A stretch of DNA of 64,000 nt from JAMXLO01 sp963749575 (GTDB taxonomy: Bacteria > Pseudomonadota > Alphaproteobacteria > Acetobacterales > Acetobacteraceae): positions 631,722 through 695,721 of the forward strand of contig CAVVNM010000022.1 in the NCBI GenBank assembly GCA_963749575.1, written 5' to 3'. Below are positions 9,005 through 18,870 of the stretch, piece after piece. How positions within the stretch are numbered: position 1 is the stretch's first letter; each line of letters opens with the position of its first letter. The notes beneath the pieces are model-generated. The model searched no databases and was not told the DNA's origin. It saw nothing but the letters and a program-made list of their open reading frames with translations. A program made the translations under genes and the position numbers.

Positions 9005-10171
9005 TCAGTAGGTCCCGAGGCCGAGGATGCCCTGCTGGAAGTCCAGGTCGCTGACGATCTTGCGGCCCATCAGGTCGCGCAGCGTCTCGGAGGTCCCACC
9101 GCCGATGGTGCCGTAACGCGCGCCGCGATACAGGCGCGACACCGGCGCCTCGTCGGTGAAGCCGAAGCCGCCGTGTAGCTGCACCGCCTCCGACGTGACG
9201 CGCAGCGACATTTCGTTACAGAATACCTTGGCGGCCGCGGCCATGAACGGATCGGGGAACGGATTGGCGGTGAGGCAGGCGCGATACAGGATGCCGCGGC
9301 CCGCCTCGATGTCCTTGAACATGTCGGCGAGCTTCCAGCGGATGCCCTGATGATCGGCGATCGGTTTGCCGAACACCGTACGTTCACGCACGTAGTTCGC
9401 CGCCTCGTCGAATGCGCCCTCCGCCAGGCCTAGCGAAATCGCCGGATTGAGGCAGCGCTGCGTGTTGAACGCGGTGAGGAGCTTGCGGAACCCATCATCC
9501 TTGATGACGAGGTTTTCCAGCGGTAGCTCGCAATCGTTGAACTGGATTTCGAACAGGTTCTCGCCGCCCATGGTGTGATAGGTACCGGTGACCTCGAACC
9601 CCGGCGTGCCGGCTTCCAGCAGGATGCATCCGATGCCCTCCCGGCCAGGCTTGCCGTCGATGCGGCTGAACACGATGAACATGCCGGCCTCGGGCGCCCG
9701 GCTGATCAATGTCTTGGTGCCCTTCAGGATCACCCGGTCGCCGACGATGCGCGCGTTGGTGCGGTAGTTGGCGACGTCGGTGCCGGCGTGTGGTTCGGTC
9801 ATGCAGATCGCCAGCATGCAGTCGCCGCTCACGACACGCGGCAGGATGCGCTCGCGGATCGCGGCGGGCGCGTAGTGGGCGATCACGCGCGTCTGCACGC
9901 CGGCCTCGCCCAACACCGCCATGGCGGTGATGTAGCAAACCTTGGCGATCTCCTCGAGGATCAGCGCGGTGTCAAGGATCGGCAGGCCGAGGCCGCCGTA
10001 TTCCTCCGGGACGGACATGCCGAGGACGCCAAGGGCAGCAAGCTGCTTCATGTTGTCCCAGGGGAAGCTGCCGCCCATCCAACAGCCGGCCTTGGGCTTG
10101 AACTCAGACTGCGCCAACTCGCGTACCGAGGCGAGCATCTGCCGCTGTTCCGGGCTGATGTGAAAGTCCAT
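9005..10171 (-). CDS. acyl-CoA dehydrogenase
   Basis: A 388-residue FAD flavoprotein, normal family length. It contains ELAQSEFKPKAG at the N-terminus, ICMTEPHAGTDVANYRTNA (FAD/substrate contact), GTKTLISRAPEAGMFIVFSR, HTMGGENLFEIQFNDCELP, and the C-terminal LRVTSEAVQLHGGFGFTDE with YRGARYGTIGGGTSETLRDL. The usual YEGTxE catalytic loop reads IGGGTSE, as in the subgroup whose catalytic glutamate lies elsewhere. I chose ATG 10171 (MDFHIS) over an upstream ATG because homology begins there. It is first gene of the operon with the CoA ligase pair, so the acid is probably activated and then alpha,beta-dehydrogenated. Confidence 0.92.
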   Translation of the reverse strand: MDFHISPEQRQMLASVRELAQSEFKPKAGCWMGGSFPWDNMKQLAALGVLGMSVPEEYGGLGLPILDTALILEEIAKVCYITAMAVLGEAGVQTRVIAHYAPAAIRERILPRVVSGDCMLAICMTEPHAGTDVANYRTNARIVGDRVILKGTKTLISRAPEAGMFIVFSRIDGKPGREGIGCILLEAGTPGFEVTGTYHTMGGENLFEIQFNDCELPLENLVIKDDGFRKLLTAFNTQRCLNPAISLGLAEGAFDEAANYVRERTVFGKPIADHQGIRWKLADMFKDIEAGRGILYRACLTANPFPDPFMAAAAKVFCNEMSLRVTSEAVQLHGGFGFTDEAPVSRLYRGARYGTIGGGTSETLRDLMGRKIVSDLDFQQGILGLGTY

Positions 10172-10749
10172 GCGGTGGGGGTCCGATGTTGTGTCGTGTT
10201 GCGGGGCATTCTGGTCGGGCGCGCCGCTGGACACAACATTGGCTCCTGCTCAGGGGCCAGAGCCAGCAGGCTCCGCGTGATGCTGCGTCGGCCGTGAACA
10301 ATGCTCAGGATTGTGACACTGTCTTCGCCTCGCTGAGCTAATAGATCACGATGTAGGATACGATAATTCCAATCGCGAACGTCGCCCAGTGATGGTCGGC
10401 GCGGTCCGGAAACTGGGTGATCGGCCAAGCGGCGTAGAGACGGTCGGACAGGCCCTTGTACTTCTCGGTGACCCTGTACCCGGCCTGGACTCTCGGGGCG
10501 GCAAGAATGGCAACTTCATCGCGGAGTGCAGATTCCGTGCGACAACGCCATCAATTGCGCCAGCCATGCAGACGGTGGATCCAATGCGCGAGGTTTGGTT
10601 ACCCCCGCTGATGCGGTGTTTCTGCCAATACTGCAGGAGCAACTGCTCTCAGCAGACGTTTTCGGGCCGACTTTCTTGGAACACGTTCAGCTCCCGATTT
10701 GCCCAGCCGGTCGGCGACGCTGGCGCAGCGCATTATGGTGCACGGATCG
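10172..10749. other. intergenic, no confident gene
   Basis: This 578-base stretch separates the acyl-CoA dehydrogenase operon from the Rieske gene. Readings of about 90-130 codons exist but are rich in Arg/Ser/Pro, lack family motifs, and look like degenerate coding debris. No transposon ends were recognised. The operon promoter for the minus-strand gene below should lie near 10172-10300. Confidence 0.4.
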
Positions 10750-11937
10750 TCATCCCGATGAGGCGTCTCCATCCGTGAGGCGCCGCGCGAGGTAGCGCGC
10801 AAAGTCGTAGTTCGGCCGTTCCAGGTAACTCAGATGGCCCGGCCTCGCCAGCGTCGCATGCGCGCCGCGGAACACCGCCTCCACGCCCCGCCGATCCTCC
10901 GCATTGACCTCGTCCAGCAGCGTCTTCAGCGTGGCGATATACTCCAAACCGAGTGGATCGCGGATGAATTCGGGCGCCAGCCCGCCGCCGAACACGATAT
11001 GCACCTGGCCGACGCCGCGTGGCGCCAGGATCAGATACCAGAAATAGCCCGGCGTCAGCGAGATCAAATGCGTCGGATAGATCGCCAGCAGCGCCGTCGT
11101 CCGGCGCCAGTCTCCCTCGAGCGACGTGTTCTCGGGGTGAGCATTGCCGATCGGAAGCGAGGCGTCCTTGGTGATCCAGTGATAATTGAACGTATCGAAG
11201 CCCGGAGGACATTCCATTTCCTCCATCTTCGACGCCGGCCCCACCGTCGCCCGATGCAGCGTCGGCAGGTGGTAGCTCTCCATGAAGTTCTCGGCCAGGA
11301 TCTTCCAGTTCGTGTTCCAGACATGCTCCTCGCGAAAGGTCTCGACATAGCCCTCCAGCCGGTAGCGCCCGATCAGTCCGGTCAGCGATGCCAGCCGTTC
11401 GGCGACGGGTGCGATGTCGGGATTGAGTGTGACATAGATCCAGCCCAGCCAAACCTCGGTCCGCAGCTCCGGCAGACGATAGTCGTCCTTGCAGAACCCC
11501 GTCGTGCGCTCCATGTGCGGCGCCGCGAGCAGCGCCCCGTCCAGGCCGTAGCTCCAGGCATGATATGGACAGACGATCACCGACGCGCGGCCGCGTCCCT
11601 CCAACAGCACCGACATCCGATGCAGACAGACATTGGCGAAGGCGCGCACCGATCCGGCGCGATCGCGCAGCACGATGATCGGCTGGCCAGCGATCTCGTA
11701 GGTCAGGTACGCGCCCGGTTCGGCGATCGCGCTGGCCCTGCCGACGCAGATCCACTCCTTGCGGAACAGGCGCTCGTGTTCGACCGCCAGCACGTCGGCT
11801 GATGTATAGATACCGGGCGGCATGGCGCGCGCATCGGTGAACGGACGTGCGGCGGTCTCGTTCAGCGCTTGCAGTGTCGAGGCGGCCTGCGTCGGCATGG
11901 CATGGCGCGTTCCCAGCCCGACAATAGCGTCGTCCAT
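10750..11937 (-). CDS. Rieske-type aromatic ring-hydroxylating oxygenase, alpha subunit
   Basis: A 395-residue oxygenase. The N-terminal Rieske domain has C104-L-H106 and C123-P-Y-H126 (sequence VCLHRM ... CPYHAWSYGLDG), the 2Fe-2S ligands. The catalytic domain carries NFMESYHLPTLHRATVG, with His223 and His228 as two of the three mononuclear iron ligands. The ATG at 11937 is the start matching homologues and leaves a 151-base divergent promoter region to the second Rieske gene at 12089. No ferredoxin or reductase gene is nearby, so an external reductase is required. Relatives act on aromatic acids or on quaternary amines; this one is not clearly of either subgroup. Confidence 0.9.
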   Translation of the reverse strand: MDDAIVGLGTRHAMPTQAASTLQALNETAARPFTDARAMPPGIYTSADVLAVEHERLFRKEWICVGRASAIAEPGAYLTYEIAGQPIIVLRDRAGSVRAFANVCLHRMSVLLEGRGRASVIVCPYHAWSYGLDGALLAAPHMERTTGFCKDDYRLPELRTEVWLGWIYVTLNPDIAPVAERLASLTGLIGRYRLEGYVETFREEHVWNTNWKILAENFMESYHLPTLHRATVGPASKMEEMECPPGFDTFNYHWITKDASLPIGNAHPENTSLEGDWRRTTALLAIYPTHLISLTPGYFWYLILAPRGVGQVHIVFGGGLAPEFIRDPLGLEYIATLKTLLDEVNAEDRRGVEAVFRGAHATLARPGHLSYLERPNYDFARYLARRLTDGDASSG

Positions 11938-12088
11938 CGTCCCCACTCCACCGTGCCTACAGTAGGCACTCTGGATCGTAGCCAAGGCAGGCGGGCGTTG
12001 AAAGCCGATCCTGCACGATTTGCTGCTGTTCAGCGCCCACCGCGATCTGGCAGGATGCCGCGTCGAGACGCTGATCCGGGATTGGTCG

Positions 12089-13346
12089 ATGGCGCAACTT
12101 GAAAAACTTCGAAGGCTGTTGGACGCACGCAAGCCGGCACATTCGCTGCCGCAAGGGTTCTACGGTGACCCGGACGTGTTCGAGTTCGATCTTGCGGTCA
12201 TTTACGGCCAGAACTGGATTCTGGCCGGGTTCGAAGTGGAGCTGCCGGAGCCCGGCTCGTGCCTCGCCTTGCCGATCGGGCGATCGCCCGTCGTGATCGT
12301 GCGTGGTCAGGACGGCGTGCTGCGCGGGTTCCACAACACGTGCCGGCATCGCGGCGCGCAGGTCTGCGAGACCGGTCACGGCCACAAATCCTGGCTGACC
12401 TGTCCCTATCACCAATGGTCCTATGGCCTCGATGGTCGCCTTGCGAATGCGCCCCGCATGCCGGCAACGCTCGAGCTTGCGCAACACGGCCTGCGCCCGG
12501 TGCACGTCGAGACCGTCGCCGGTTCCATCTACGTCTGCCTGGCGGAGCAGCCGCCGCCGTTCCGCGAGTTTCGCGACAATATCGCACCGCTGCTGGCGCC
12601 GCACGATCTGGCCAACGCCAGGCTGGTGTTCGAGAGCACGCTGGTCGAGCGCGCCAACTGGAAGCTGGTCATGGAGAACGCGCGCGAGTGCTATCATTGC
12701 AGCGCCCGCCACCCCGAACTCGCGGTGACGTTCCCGGTGCGTGGCCGCCGCTCCGTGCAGTTTGCCGATGTGCGAGCGCTTCGAACGCTTCAAGGCGCGC
12801 ATGTCGCAGGTTGGCCTGCCGGTCGGTCCGGCCGACGGCGCCTGGTGGCAGGCCATGCGCTTTCCGCTCAACGACGGCGCGATCACGCTGTCGATGGATG
12901 GCCAGCCGGCCTGCACCAAATTGATGTGCGACGTGGCGGGGGGCGACATCGGCACCATGCGCTGGGCGCTGGAGCCGCACTGCTTTGTTCACGCCACCAG
13001 CGACGTGGTGTTCATGTTCAGCGCCATGCCGACCGGGCCGCAGGAGACCGTCGTCACGTCGAAGTGGCTGGTGCACAAGGACGCGGTCGAGGGCGTGGAC
13101 TACGACCTGGAGCGCCTGACCGAGCTCTGGACCACGACCAACCTGCAGGATCGCGACCTGTGCGAGAACAATCAGCGCGGGATCAACTCGCTTGGCTACC
13201 TGCCAGGCCCGTACAGCGAGGAAGCCGAGATGCTGGTGATGCGCTTCGTCGATTGGTACTGCGGCGAGGTGCGCGGACATCTGGATCGGTCGGAACGGCC
13301 GGATCGTCGTTCGACCCGACCGCGTCTGGCAGCCGCCGGCGATTAG
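12089..13346 (+). pseudogene. Rieske oxygenase alpha subunit, GbcA-like, one-base frame disruption
   Basis: Residues 1-~228 read in one frame: Rieske ligands C85-R-H87 and C105-P-Y-H108 (TCRHRGAQVC, CPYHQWSYGLDG), then ENARECYHCSARHPELAVTF with iron ligands His203 and His208. This pattern is typical of the glycine betaine/stachydrine demethylase group. After RSVQFADV (about 12775) homology continues in another frame from ERFERFKARMSQVGLPVGP to the stop at 13346, with the conserved LTELWTTTNLQDRDLCENNQ and GPYSEEAEMLVMRFVDWY. The total span is 1258 bases, one more than a multiple of three. It may be a single indel in the genome or the assembly; otherwise every motif is intact. Likely reaction: oxidative N-demethylation. 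Confidence 0.85.
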
Positions 13347-13356
13347 CGCCGGCTCG

Positions 13357-14962
13357 ATGTCGGATTTTCGCGATCCCAAGTCCGTCGCCGGCAAGCAGCT
13401 TCCGGTCGCGGAGACCACCCAGTTGCTCGTGATAGGTGCCGGGCCGGCCGGGATCGCGGCCGCCGCCGAAGCAGTGAAACACGGGATCAAGGTCGTGCTT
13501 GCCGACGAAAACCCGGTTCCGGTCGCGGCGATGGGCGATGACATCCCGTTGCATTTCGGCCAGCGCTACGGTGCGGCGGCGCGCAATCGCACCGCCATGC
13601 TGGAGGCCTTTATCGCGCGCGATCCGGCGATCGCCGCGTTGTTCGACGCGGGGGTCGATGTGCGGCTCGGCACATCTGTGTGGGGCCTGTACGCCAACGG
13701 CCCCAGCGTCGGCTGGCTACCCGGTCCCGTCGCCGGACTGCACGATGGAGAGCGCAGTTTCATGCTCGGCTGCGAGCGGGTGATCGTGGCGGCCGGACGA
13801 CGCGATATGGGACTCGCGTTTCCGGGCTGGGAGTTGCCAGGCGTGCTGGGGATCACCGCGGCGGAGCGCCTGTTGCTTCGCTTCGACGTTCTGGATGTGC
13901 GACGTGTCGTCGGTACTCGGCACTTCGACCGAGGCGCTGGATGCTGCGCGTTCGTTGCGCGCCGGCGGGATCAAGGTCGCTGCCTTGGTAGAGGTCGCCC
14001 GCGAGCCGGTTGGGCCAACGGAACTTCTGCGCGAGTTGGCGGACATCCCGATACTTTGCGGCCATAGGGTGCGGCGTGCGGAGGGCGGCGCCAACGGCGT
14101 CGAGGCGATCGTCGTCGCGCCCGAGCATGGTCAGGAGCAGCGTATTACCTGCGACGCCATCCTGCTCGGCGTCGGTGTCGTGCCGGTGATCGAACTGCTC
14201 GATGCGCTCGGCTGTCGAATTTCGTACCTGCCGGAGCGCGGCGGTCATGTGCCGCTGCTCGACCGCGCGCAACGAACGTCGGTGGCCGGAATTTATGCGA
14301 TCGGCGACTGCGTTGGCGTCTCGCCTGCGAAGACGCTCGATCCCGATATTGCCCGAGCGGAAGGCCGCCGCGCCGCGATGGACGTCGCGACATCGCTTGG
14401 CGTTGCGGTCGAACTGCCGGCCGGGCCGCAGGCGTTCCAGCCGGCGAGCTACGATCTCGATGCTTACCGGCTCGATTGGGTGCGCGCGACCGTCATCGAT
14501 GCCTCCGGCGAGCCGTACGTATGCCAGTGCGAGGAGGTCACGGCGCGCGAGATTCTGGAACTTCGCCCGCCGCGTTATCTCGCCTGGCCCGACGACCGTC
14601 GCAATACGCGGACGCTGCGGCAGATGCTGGGTGAAGCCCCACCGAATCCGGACCAGGTCAAACGTCTGACCCGCGCCGGCATGGGCGTGTGCCAAGGCCG
14701 CCGCTGCCGTGAACAGGTCGCTGCCTTGCTGGCACTCGGCGCCGGCGTCGAGCTGCGCCACATCCCGCTCGCTTCGCATCGCGCGCCGGTGCGCCCGATC
14801 CCGCTGTGGATCGCCGCCGACACGCAGGAAGCAGCGGAGATGACCGAACATTGGGACACTTGGTTCGGTATGCCGCCGCAATACGTGCCGCATTGGGCGG
14901 CGCCGGAGTTCTACACGGTCGCCGGGCGGGTAACAGACGACAAGGCGCCCGACGTCGAATGA
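13357..14962 (+). pseudogene. FAD/NAD-binding oxidoreductase (opine/amino-acid dehydrogenase alpha-subunit-like), frame disruption
   Basis: The first 185 residues carry an FAD-binding GAGPAG at residues 27-32 and ERVIVAAGRRDMGLAFPGWE. Near 13905 the frame changes, and the homologue continues with VLGTSTEALDAARSL, IYAIGDCVGVSPAKTLDPDI (C-terminal FAD motif), then a BFD-like 2Fe-2S segment VCQCEEVTAREILEL ... GMGVCQGRRCREQV. This architecture (pyridine-nucleotide disulfide oxidoreductase plus a bacterioferritin-associated-ferredoxin-type cluster) is that of OoxA/HcnB-type alpha subunits. Span 1606 bases, one more than a multiple of three. It overlaps the next gene by ATGA at 14959-14962, as expected for a heteromeric pair. 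Confidence 0.87.
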
Positions 14963-16110
14963 CGGAACGTGGCGCCTCGGTGATCATCGTCGGCGGCGGA
15001 GCCACCGGGCTTTCCGCCGGGTGGTGGCTCGCGCGCGACGGCGTCGATGTGCTGGTGATCGACAAGGGGATCGTCGGCTGGGAAGCATCCGGCCGCAACG
15101 GCGGCGGTTGCACGCATCCCTTCAGCCCACTGTTCCAGGAAGAGCAGCGTCTGTGGCCGATGATGGACGAACTGCTCGGCTATCCGACCGAGTTCCGCGC
15201 GCAGCGCATCCGCCTCGCGTTGGACGAGCAGCAAATGCGGCGCTACGGCCAGGCACGACAGCACGCCATGCGACAGGGTTTCGTGTCGGAACAGCTCGAC
15301 GCACAACAGGCGCGAGCGCTGGTTCCGCTCGCCGGCGACAATGTCGTTGGCGGTTACCTGCATCGTTTCGGTGGCCACGCTAATCCGCAGCGCACGGTGC
15401 AGGCGTACGCGTGGGCGATGCAGGACCATGGCGGACGGGTGCTGCAGCACACCACCGTGCTGGGGTTCACCACCGCGGGCGGCAAGGTGACCGAGGTGCG
15501 CACCGATCGCGGCGACTTCGGCTGCGACACGCTGGTGATCGCCGCCGGCCCGCAGATCAATCATCTGGCAGCCTCACTTGGCGTGCGCGTGCCGATGGTC
15601 GCGGCGCGCGCCGAGATGATCGTCACCGAACCGCTGCCGCTGATGCCGATCGGCGGCGTGGACGGCAACGGCCTGTATGGACGGCAGACGCTGCGCGGCA
15701 ATCTCGCCTATGGCGGCGGGCCGCACGAATGGCTGGAGATCGACGACAACACGGTGCCGCACCGCTCGAGCACGCCGCTGATGCGCAACATCGCCGCGCG
15801 CGTCGCCGAGCTGTTCTCGCGGGCCGCGCACGCGCGCGTGATCAGAAGCTGGGCCGGCATCATCGAGAACACGCCGGACGGTCGTCCGGTGATCGAGCGC
15901 ATGGCGTCGCCGGACAATCTGGTGATCGCGACGCTGTCCAGCATCGGCTTCGGCCTGTCGCCTGCGACCGGTCATGCGGTGCGCGATCTGGTGGTTGATG
16001 GCGTCTGCGGGTTCGCCGATCTGGGCAGTCTGAGACTGTCACGTTTCGGTCGGCTGGAGCCCGACTGGATCGACCTGCAGGGTTGGCGGCCACCGTCGCG
16101 GCAATGTTGA
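14959..16110 (+). CDS. DAO-family FAD oxidoreductase (opine/amino-acid dehydrogenase beta-subunit-like)
   Basis: A 383-residue D-amino-acid-oxidase fold protein. It has ASVIIVGGGATGLSAGWWLA at the N-terminus (GxGxxG of the FAD Rossmann fold), EASGRNGGGCTH, HRFGGHANPQRTVQAYAWAM and a C-terminal SWAGIIENTPDGRPVIER followed by IGFGLSPATGHAVRDLV. These are family landmarks of glycine/sarcosine oxidase and of OoxB/HcnC beta subunits. Translational coupling to the preceding alpha-like gene supports one heteromeric dehydrogenase that oxidises a secondary amine or amino acid to an imine, which the RidA protein could then process. Confidence 0.9.
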   Translation: MTERGASVIIVGGGATGLSAGWWLARDGVDVLVIDKGIVGWEASGRNGGGCTHPFSPLFQEEQRLWPMMDELLGYPTEFRAQRIRLALDEQQMRRYGQARQHAMRQGFVSEQLDAQQARALVPLAGDNVVGGYLHRFGGHANPQRTVQAYAWAMQDHGGRVLQHTTVLGFTTAGGKVTEVRTDRGDFGCDTLVIAAGPQINHLAASLGVRVPMVAARAEMIVTEPLPLMPIGGVDGNGLYGRQTLRGNLAYGGGPHEWLEIDDNTVPHRSSTPLMRNIAARVAELFSRAAHARVIRSWAGIIENTPDGRPVIERMASPDNLVIATLSSIGFGLSPATGHAVRDLVVDGVCGFADLGSLRLSRFGRLEPDWIDLQGWRPPSRQC

Positions 16111-16479
16111 CGTTGAAGGGCATCACTTGCCGGGCACAACTGCTGCTCCTTATGCAGACCGTCGAAACTGGCTAGGATCAACCGGGTCGAACGCGGGTCG
16201 AACGCGGGTCGGGGCGTTCGGGCTGCGGTGATGCGAGTGCCTCACCTGCTACGAACCGTGAGGACGACTACGCAGGCCCGCCGGGGACCGCTTGGCACCG
16301 CCGGGGCCGGAGGACAGACAGTGTTTCGCCGCTCGAACAGCCCGGCATCAGGGCGAAATCGGAGCTGTTCCTGGAGCCGCAGGTGCAGCTCGCTGGCGAC
16401 GACGCCGATCGCCGCTGCACTGCTGATGCTGTCACCGCCTGTGCAATCCGGAGTGCCTTCCGACAGTCCGGAGAGCGCC
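16111..16479. other. intergenic before TPR gene
   Basis: An open frame extends upstream of the chosen TPR-protein start through this stretch, but its sequence (Arg/Ser/Pro rich) shows no domain. A short direct repeat TCGAACGCGGGTCG occurs twice, at about 16187 and 16198. No other feature was recognised. Confidence 0.4.
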
Positions 16480-18870
16480 ATGATCGAGCAACGCTCAGAA
16501 GGCACCCACAGCACCAATATCGGCATCATCAACGGCCAGGTGACGATCAACCAACAGGACCCGGCCGCGCTTGCGGCAATGGCGAGGATCTTCGCCGACC
16601 AGATGTCCGCGACCACCGAGGCCAAGGCGAGGGCGGAAGCGAGGGCGACCGATTTGGCGGCAAAGCTTGGCTTTACCACCTCGGCGGTCACCGAGTTCTT
16701 GCGCATCCTTGGTCAGCAGGATGTGCGCGAGGACACGATCAACGAGCAGTTGGTACAGATGGCTACGCATTTTGCGCAGGCGCAGGACGAGCTGGAGACG
16801 CTCGACCCGGATGACCCGCGCGCGGCGGAGCTGGCCGGCCAGGCAAAGCGGGCGCTGGACGCCGGTCGGCTGACGGAGGCCGACAACCTCCTGGACCAGG
16901 CCAAGGAGATCGAGCTGGCGGCTTACCGTCAGGCGCAAGAGTTGCGGAAGAAGGCGCAGGAGGCCGACGATCGGCACACGCTGGGCGCCGCCAGGCTACT
17001 GTCCAGTCGGGGCAACGTGGCGTTGACCCAGCTGGCTTACCTGGCAGCTGCGGAGAAATTCCGTCAGGCCAGTGATCTGCTGACGGGCGCCCATCCGATC
17101 GAGCGAGGCGATTACCTGTACCGTCAGGGCGATGCGCTGTACAGACAGGGGAATGAATACGGCGACAACGCAGCCCTGCTCGGCGCCGTCGCAGCATTCC
17201 GCAACGCGCAGCAGGAATGGACCCGCGATCGGGTGCCGCTCGACTGGGCGAAGGCGCAGAGCTACCTCGGCAACGCGCTGACAAGGCTGGGAGAGCGCGC
17301 AAGCGGGACGGCGCATCTGCATGAGGCGGTTTCCGCACTGCGCGCAGCGTTGGAGGTAACGACACGCGACCTGGTGCCGCTTGACTGGGCGCGGACGCAG
17401 ACCCGGCTGGCGGATGTGTTCGAGCTGCTGGGCGAACGCGACGACAAGACTGCGCGCTTGCTTGAGGCGGTCGCGGGTTATCGTGTGGGCCTTGAGGAAC
17501 TCAGACGTGATAGCGTTCCGCTGGACTGGGCGTGGACGCAGACCCTGCTTGGCAACGCTCTGGAACAGTTGGGCGAGCGCGAGAGCGGTACCGAGCATCT
17601 GCGCCAAGCGGTCACTGCCTACCGCGCAGCGCTGGAAGAGAGTACGCGGGAGCGGCAGCCGCTCTACTGGGCTGCGACACAGAATGCTCTCGGCGTTGCG
17701 CTCGAGAAGCTAGGCGAGCGCGAGAACGGCACGGTGCGTCTCGAGGAGGCGGTCGCAGTACTACACGCGGCGCTCATGGAACGGACACGCGGACGATTGC
17801 CGTTGAAATGGGCATGGACCGAGGCCAATCTCGGCAATGCGCTCGAGAAGCTTGGCGAGCGCGAGAGTGGCACGGAGCATCTCGAGGAAGCGGTTGTCGC
17901 CTATCGCGCGGCGATGGAGGAGATGACGCGAGACCGTGCGCCGCTAGATTGGGCGACGATGCAGAGCGACCTGGGCGCCGCACTGCAGAAACTCGGTGAG
18001 CGCGATAGCGGCACGGCGCAACTGGAGGAGGCTATCACAACCTACCACGCGGCGTTGGAGGAGATGACGCGCGCTAAGATGCCGCTGCAATGGGCGCGGA
18101 CACAGACCAACCTCGGCAACGCACTCTGGGTTCTGAGTACGCGCGGAGGTGATACGGAGCGCCTACAAAAGACGGTCGCGGCCTATCGGGCGGCGCTGTC
18201 GGAACTGACGCGCGAGCGGGTGCCACTTGACTGGGCAATGACGCAGTCCAGCCTTGGTATCGCGCTTACGACCCTGGGTGTGCGCGAAAGCGGTACAGTA
18301 CGACTACAGGAGGCGGTCGCGGCATTCAACGCGGCGTTCGAGGAACTGACGCGTGAGAGGATGCCGGACGCCTGGGCGCGAACGCAAAACAACCTTGCTC
18401 TCGCGTTGTGGATGATCGGTCTGCGCGAGACCAGTACCGACAGTCTGGAAGCCGCGGCCGCGGCGTTCCGGCGAGTATTGCAGGAATGGACGCGCGATCG
18501 CAGCCCGCTCGACTGGGCGCATATACAGCACAACCTCGGCCTTACGCTCTGGACGATCGGAACGAGAGAGGTTGGGACGGCGCGACTGGAGGAGGCGGTT
18601 GCGGCATTTCGCGAATCGCTGGAGGAAAGGTCACGCGAGCGGGCGCCGCTTGACTGGGCCACCACGGTGGGCGCGCAAGGCGTCACTCTATTGCTGATCG
18701 CCCAACGCACCGATGATGCGACCACAGCGAACACGGCGACCCAACAGATCGAGGTCGCATCGCAGACGCTGCGTGACGGCGGGAACGCTGTAGGGGCCGA
18801 ATACTATCACGAGCAACTGGCGAAGGCACATGCGTTGACCGATGAGTTGAGCGGCCACATTACTCACTAG
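16480..18870 (+). CDS. TPR-type repeat protein with N-terminal Gly/Ile/Asn motif
   Basis: The start is ATG 16480, preceded by GGAGAG at a good distance. An in-frame extension back to 16228 lacks homology. The 796-residue product has three parts. Residues 12-25 are STNIGIINGQVTIN, a short beta-prone motif. Residues ~30-180 form a charged helical region (KARAEARATDLAAK, RQAQELRKKAQEADD). The rest is about ten repeats of about 49 residues with the signature PLDWAxTQxxLGNALxxLGE followed by ESGTxxLEEAVAAYRAALEE. No signal peptide is apparent from ATG 16480. The stop TAG at 18868-18870 lies exactly at the insertion site of two IS elements and is regenerated by them. Likely a protein-interaction scaffold; function unknown. 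Confidence 0.85.
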   Translation: MIEQRSEGTHSTNIGIINGQVTINQQDPAALAAMARIFADQMSATTEAKARAEARATDLAAKLGFTTSAVTEFLRILGQQDVREDTINEQLVQMATHFAQAQDELETLDPDDPRAAELAGQAKRALDAGRLTEADNLLDQAKEIELAAYRQAQELRKKAQEADDRHTLGAARLLSSRGNVALTQLAYLAAAEKFRQASDLLTGAHPIERGDYLYRQGDALYRQGNEYGDNAALLGAVAAFRNAQQEWTRDRVPLDWAKAQSYLGNALTRLGERASGTAHLHEAVSALRAALEVTTRDLVPLDWARTQTRLADVFELLGERDDKTARLLEAVAGYRVGLEELRRDSVPLDWAWTQTLLGNALEQLGERESGTEHLRQAVTAYRAALEESTRERQPLYWAATQNALGVALEKLGERENGTVRLEEAVAVLHAALMERTRGRLPLKWAWTEANLGNALEKLGERESGTEHLEEAVVAYRAAMEEMTRDRAPLDWATMQSDLGAALQKLGERDSGTAQLEEAITTYHAALEEMTRAKMPLQWARTQTNLGNALWVLSTRGGDTERLQKTVAAYRAALSELTRERVPLDWAMTQSSLGIALTTLGVRESGTVRLQEAVAAFNAAFEELTRERMPDAWARTQNNLALALWMIGLRETSTDSLEAAAAAFRRVLQEWTRDRSPLDWAHIQHNLGLTLWTIGTREVGTARLEEAVAAFRESLEERSRERAPLDWATTVGAQGVTLLLIAQRTDDATTANTATQQIEVASQTLRDGGNAVGAEYYHEQLAKAHALTDELSGHITH

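Noticed and set aside
16187..16211. Short repeated sequence GTCGAACGCGGGTCG considered as a CRISPR or operator
   Set aside because: Only two adjacent copies without spacers; no further repeats within the window suggest a CRISPR array.
16495..16977. Minus-strand frames under the TPR gene, and similar ones to 18734
   Set aside because: They mirror the repeat structure of the plus-strand TPR gene, with no start signals or family features of their own.
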